64,000 nucleotides of DNA, taken from positions 1-64,000 of the forward strand of contig CAZGMJ010000024.1 in assembly GCA_964526785.1 (NCBI GenBank), given 5' to 3'. Below the pieces are notes generated by a model, which made no database searches, was not told the DNA's origin, and worked only from the letters and a program-made list of their open reading frames with translations. The position numbers and the translations under genes were made by a program. This DNA is from CAZGMJ01 sp964526785. Lineage in GTDB: Bacteria > Planctomycetota > Phycisphaerae > Sedimentisphaerales > Anaerobacaceae. Of this stretch, positions 60,831 through 64,000 are shown one piece after another. The first letter of the stretch is position 1. Every line of letters starts with the position of its first letter.

Positions 60831-62435
60831 TTACTCCACTGTGCTGCAGCCTGCTCCGACCCGATGTGTATCGTCTGCACGAACCGGCTGGCCGGATCCG
60901 TCCGCCGACAACGTAAACCAGAAAGTCGAACCGTCGCCGTAGACGGACTCGACGCCTATCTGGCCGCCGTGTCGCTCAACAATCTTTCTGCAGACCGCTA
61001 ACCCGATACCCGTACCCTCGTATTCCGACCGGGCATGCAGCCGTCGAAACATCACAAAGACGTTCTCCGTCTGCTCGCGTTTTATGCCGATGCCGTTGTC
61101 CTGTACCTCAACGCGTAGCCGGCCGTTCTGTTGCCGAATCGATCGGATCGTGATCTCAGGGATCACGCCCTCCCCCCTGTACTTGATTGCATTGCAAACC
61201 AGGTTCTGAAGCAACTGTCGTATCTGCGCAGGATCGCCCTGCACGGCGCCGAGCGGCTCCGGAACGTTGATGCGCGCATTGCTCTCCTCAATCATGACAG
61301 CCAACTCCACGCTCTCCAACTGCCGCACGATTTCATCAAGATCGACCGGTCCAAAATCCACACCTTTGGTCGTTACGCGCGAGTATTCGAGCAATGCCTC
61401 AATCATCTGCTGCATCCGATCAGCACCGTCCACCATGAACGTAAGGTTCTCCCGGTCGTCGTCGTCGAGCTTGTCTTTTAGAGATTCCCAGAGCAACTGC
61501 CCGAAGGCTGTTATCTTTCTTGTCGGTTCTCTCAAATCGTGTGACGCGACGTATGTGAACTCCTGCAATTGACGGTTGGATTCACTCAACCTGTCGTTCA
61601 TATCCTGTAACGACGCTTCCACACCGGCCCGTCGCACGATCTCCTCCTTGAGTTGGCTGTTGGCCGCCGATAGTTCTGCTGTACGCTCTTCGACTTTCGT
61701 CTCCAGTTCCGCCTTCGCCTCGACCAGTTGTCTTTCGCGATGCTCGATGCGCTCCAGCATGTCGTTAAAGGCGTCAACGAACAGGCCGAGTTCGTCATTG
61801 CTCGATTTCACAGCCCGTCGAGAGTAGTCCTCATCTTCGGAAACAGCTCGGGCCACTTCTGCCAACTCCCGGACCGGGGCGCTGATGATCCGCTGTAGTT
61901 TGCAGGAGACGAGATAAGCCATCCCTAACGCTGCTATGGCAACGAGAACGACCGCCCGCATTTCCGCCCAGAACTGAGAATCCGTCTCGCGCAGATCCAT
62001 CTGGAGAAATACCGTCCCGATAAGTGCATCATCTTCACGCAGTCTCTCGAAGATCTTCAGGTAACTGCCCTCGAACCAGCACCGTTCCCCCTCGCATGCG
62101 GGAACCGAGAAAGCGTCTTCCACGTGGACGTTCTTGTGCGTCGCAAGAACGCCGCCATCGCGGTCGTACATACACGCAAATACAATCGACGGCTCCGCTC
62201 TCAGAGATTGTAGAATATCCGCCGCCGTTTCGGCATCATATGATTCCAATGCGCCGCGACAACTGTCGCCTATGATGTGTGCATAGCAGGATATGCTGTT
62301 GACCGCCCTCGCATACTGCGCATTCCGCTGATGCAGCACCTGAACGACGCTGCTCACCGCAATCGCGGCCATGCAAGTGGCCATGATGATGGCAATCAGC
62401 TTGTGCTGGATCGCCGTTTTGAACTTGCGTCTCAT
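60831..62435 (-). CDS. Membrane histidine kinase with HAMP domain
   Basis: A 534-residue sensor kinase. Helices at about 13-34 and 160-180 flank a periplasmic sensor domain of about 125 residues that contains CYAHIIGDSCRGALE and ACEGERCW (four cysteines in all). HAMP (about 182-235) and a coiled coil (235-290) lead to HisKA with His299 in YVASHDLREPTRKI, then HATPase with QLLQNLVCNAIKY, DNGIGIKREQTE and GTGIGLAVCRKIVERHGG. It is the first and only complete membrane sensor of the array and probably feeds the downstream receivers. Confidence 0.92.
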   Translation of the reverse strand: MRRKFKTAIQHKLIAIIMATCMAAIAVSSVVQVLHQRNAQYARAVNSISCYAHIIGDSCRGALESYDAETAADILQSLRAEPSIVFACMYDRDGGVLATHKNVHVEDAFSVPACEGERCWFEGSYLKIFERLREDDALIGTVFLQMDLRETDSQFWAEMRAVVLVAIAALGMAYLVSCKLQRIISAPVRELAEVARAVSEDEDYSRRAVKSSNDELGLFVDAFNDMLERIEHRERQLVEAKAELETKVEERTAELSAANSQLKEEIVRRAGVEASLQDMNDRLSESNRQLQEFTYVASHDLREPTRKITAFGQLLWESLKDKLDDDDRENLTFMVDGADRMQQMIEALLEYSRVTTKGVDFGPVDLDEIVRQLESVELAVMIEESNARINVPEPLGAVQGDPAQIRQLLQNLVCNAIKYRGEGVIPEITIRSIRQQNGRLRVEVQDNGIGIKREQTENVFVMFRRLHARSEYEGTGIGLAVCRKIVERHGGQIGVESVYGDGSTFWFTLSADGSGQPVRADDTHRVGAGCSTVE

Positions 62436-62473
62436 AATCGATGCATATCCCCACTTTTGTGCAATTTACGCCC

Positions 62474-62710
62474 CTACCGACTTATCCAGACAATTGGCCT
62501 TTCCGCTTCACCAGTGTCAACATCTCGAAAACAAGTCTGCTCACACCGACTCCCATCGCATCCTTCGGACGGTACAGGATTCTCTGGCACGTTTGCCGCA
62601 AGCGCCTCGACCGGTCCTCTCTTTCTGGTTCCCGAAGACATATCCCAACTGATGCCAGTCAGCATCAAGCCGGCGAAGACTACCAAAGTGTAGATTCGGC
62701 ACTTCAACAT
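62474..62710 (-). CDS. Possible small secreted protein
   Basis: The ATG at 62710 gives 78 residues with a signal-like start (MLKCRIYTLVVFAGLMLTGI) and a short mature part containing three Cys (GCDGSRCEQTC). It is 38 bases before the histidine kinase start on the same strand. The ribosome site is weak and the 5' region is AT-poor. It could be a small ligand or lipoprotein for the kinase, or chance. Confidence 0.35.
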   Translation of the reverse strand: MLKCRIYTLVVFAGLMLTGISWDMSSGTRKRGPVEALAANVPENPVPSEGCDGSRCEQTCFRDVDTGEAERPIVWISR

Positions 62711-63110
62711 TGCACCATAGTATTTCTCATACCGTTTCCAATATCCTGCGGCCTCACCGCGTTTCCAGACAGTAACTGACCGGCATGGACGCTGCGATAT
62801 ACAGCATCTCAAAATCGTCCGGTCAATCGGGACCGAACCGCGTGTCGTATCCTTCTATCGTCTGCAAAACGCTGCTGTTTGAGCAGAATTCCCGACCAGC
62901 GGCATCAAAACGCCCTCATTGCCCGCTCTTATCCGGCACGAGAGCATTACCGGACGGCGGCCCGGCGAGTCAGGAGACACAGTTCGCTCCTCTGAACAAC
63001 TACGGACCATGTAATTGCCAAGCCGCTGCGCACACTCCGTCCCCCGATGCGCTCTATTCGGACCGCCCGCAATTTCCCCCTGCTGGCACGTTTGGGCCGC
63101 CCGTGAGAAG

Positions 63111-63144
63111 GCACGGCAAATCATTTACAAAGATTTGCCGGTGC
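63111..63144. promoter_or_regulatory. Strong 12-bp hairpin/dyad
   Basis: CGGCAAATC (63114-63122) pairs perfectly with GATTTGCCG (63132-63140) over a 9-nt loop, and after one bulged base GCA/TGC adds three more pairs. No T-run follows on either strand, so it is not a standard terminator. It lies between the kinase operon and the sigma-54 activator gene, 30 bases above a ribosome site. It may be an operator or an RNA hairpin. The region 62711-63427 is otherwise non-coding except for the short ORFs listed. Confidence 0.4.
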
Positions 63145-63185
63145 ATTAAGTCGGTTGTGCAGTTGACCGATAGGAGGAGGGTCGA

Positions 63186-63233
63186 ATGGTTGTATCATGG
63201 CTTCGGAGTAAAAGGGTGCTGTATGTTTCGTAA
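63186..63233 (+). CDS. Possible 15-residue leader peptide
   Basis: An ATG five bases after AGGAGGAGG (the best Shine-Dalgarno-like site in this region) opens a 15-codon ORF (MVVSWLRSKRVLYVS) that overlaps the start of a second short ORF at 63223. It might regulate translation of that ORF. It has no other support. Confidence 0.25.
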   Translation: MVVSWLRSKRVLYVS

Positions 63234-63381
63234 GTCGCGCAAAACAGATTCATCGTTGCAAACAAGTCCTGTGATCCGCTGGTATCCCAGCAGCCGAAGC
63301 TGCACCAATAACCCGCAGCGCAAAGTCAAACACAGACAAATGCCGCCGTTGATGGTCCGAAAAGCGGATTGGCGCAGATAA
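63223..63381 (+). CDS. Possible 52-residue basic protein
   Basis: The ATG at 63223, with AAGGG upstream, opens a frame rich in Arg, Lys and Ser (starting MFRKSRKTDSSLQTS). It overlaps the preceding micro-ORF by 11 bases. It is convergent with the sigma-54 activator gene. Its composition could be coding or chance. Confidence 0.25.
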   Translation: MFRKSRKTDSSLQTSPVIRWYPSSRSCTNNPQRKVKHRQMPPLMVRKADWRR

Positions 63382-63427
63382 CTCTATGGCCCGTCCCTCC
63401 ATACTCCCGCCTGCTTTCCCTTGAGAT

Positions 63428-64000
63428 CTATAGCAGCCCCAGTTGCCGCGCCTCGGCGTAGAGACCATACTGCTTCATCTTTTTGAAAAGCGTAGTCCGA
63501 TTAATGCCGAGTGCCTCAGCCGTCTCCTTGCGATTCCAGTTATGCCGGCGCAGAGCCGACCGAATCAGGGCCGCTTCGTGCCGCACCATCGCTTCTTTCA
63601 ACGGCATTTCATCACCGCATGCCCCCAACTCATTCGACGGCTGCAGGAGTTTATCGGGCAGGTCATCAACCCCGACGAATGTGCCTTTGCTCAATAAGGC
63701 TGCTCGCTCCACCACATTCTCCAACTCTCGGACGTTCCCGGGCCAGCCGTAACGTTCGAGACGCTCGATGGCTTCGTCCGTAAATCGCAAGATGCGCTTC
63801 CGATGGCGCAGAGAGTATACTTCGAGAAAATACTCCGCCAGCAGTCGCACATCTCCGATACGCTCCCACAAGGGCGGCAGGTCAATAGTCACAACATTGA
63901 TACGGTAAAACAGATCTTCCCGGAATCTGCCGCGGCGCACCTCTTCTTCAAGCCTTCGATTGGACGCCAGAAGCACCCGCGTATCAACGGTTATCGTCTG
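63428..64000 (-). CDS. Sigma-54-dependent transcriptional activator, C-terminal part (runs off the window)
   Basis: The frame is open to the window edge, so the N-terminus lies beyond base 64000. Visible are the end of the AAA+ domain (LLASNRRLEEEVRRGRFREDLFYRI, sensor II RYGWPGNVRELENVVERAALL) and a C-terminal Fis-type helix-turn-helix (NWNRKETAEALGINRTTLFKKM). The family couples ATP hydrolysis to open-complex formation at sigma-54 promoters. The receiver or sensory domain, if any, is outside the window, so its link to the nearby phosphorelay is unproven. Confidence 0.95.
   Translation of the reverse strand, partial: QTITVDTRVLLASNRRLEEEVRRGRFREDLFYRINVVTIDLPPLWERIGDVRLLAEYFLEVYSLRHRKRILRFTDEAIERLERYGWPGNVRELENVVERAALLSKGTFVGVDDLPDKLLQPSNELGACGDEMPLKEAMVRHEAALIRSALRRHNWNRKETAEALGINRTTLFKKMKQYGLYAEARQLGLL

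Noticed and set aside
1..64000. CRISPR arrays, insertion sequences or prophage
   Set aside because: No regularly spaced repeats, transposase or phage genes were found on either strand.

Overview
This 64 kb window looks like a chromosome segment of a planctomycete, most likely class Phycisphaerae near Sedimentisphaerales. This is an inference from gene content, not from a marker gene. The signs are a giant PA14/LamG protein with dockerin-like motifs of the form DLxxLADDWL, several DUF1080 (3-keto-disaccharide hydrolase-like) proteins in different fusions, a PQQ-like propeller fused to a methyltransferase-like domain, twin-arginine sulfatase and Gfo/Idh/MocA proteins, a GH172/DUF2961 enzyme, a UroD-family protein and moderately high GC. 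I see no phage genes, insertion sequences, integrases or CRISPR arrays.

Layout. 0.2-8.2 kb (+): a secreted PQQ-propeller gene with an apparent frameshift, then the 1401-residue PA14/LamG protein, which has a near-consensus promoter and a long, structured 5' leader and ends in a clear intrinsic terminator. 8.4-16.3 kb (-): an iron-sulfur-flavoprotein-like reductase, an SGNH hydrolase, and a four-gene tripartite export operon (TolC-like lipoprotein, HlyD/MacA-like adaptor, MacB-type ATPase and permease). tRNA-Cys(GCA) lies at 16.9 kb. 17.1-22.0 kb: a transglutaminase/TPR protein, a DUF1080 lipoprotein, and a hypothetical-DUF167-MATE operon. 22.1-29.7 kb (-): a probable polycistron of a STAS protein, GH26 mannanase-like enzyme, sulfatase, UroD-family protein, a 55-residue small protein, a Gfo/Idh/MocA oxidoreductase and a DUF1080-TIM-barrel fusion. 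Next come a ferritin-like protein, a GH172 enzyme and an FG-GAP/DUF1080 protein.

35.1-46.2 kb (+) is a ten-gene surface-polysaccharide operon: two SDR enzymes, HddC-like nucleotidyltransferase, HddA-like kinase, a split transketolase, a DegT-fold enzyme with His in place of the PLP lysine (as in ColD/RfbH 3-dehydratases), a B12-binding radical SAM protein, a GT2 glycosyltransferase and a polytopic membrane protein. The content suggests an unusual heptose or 3-deoxy/branched sugar and is the most interesting biosynthetic locus here.

46.2-56.2 kb: GH29 alpha-fucosidase, an AsmA-like protein, a small lipoprotein, a candidate small RNA ending in a terminator with a C/U-rich loop, a DUF6064 membrane protein, a GH16 lipoprotein, a Nat-type ABC exporter, an M48 peptidase and a secreted orphan. 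56.3-62.4 kb (-) is a seven-gene phosphorelay with one membrane histidine kinase, four stand-alone receivers, one receiver-kinase hybrid and one receiver-PAS protein with a degenerate kinase core. No DNA-binding output is encoded in the array. The window ends inside a sigma-54 activator gene. Overall this is a glycan-degrading bacterium's accessory region: secreted hydrolases and sulfatase, exporters, surface glycan synthesis and signalling.
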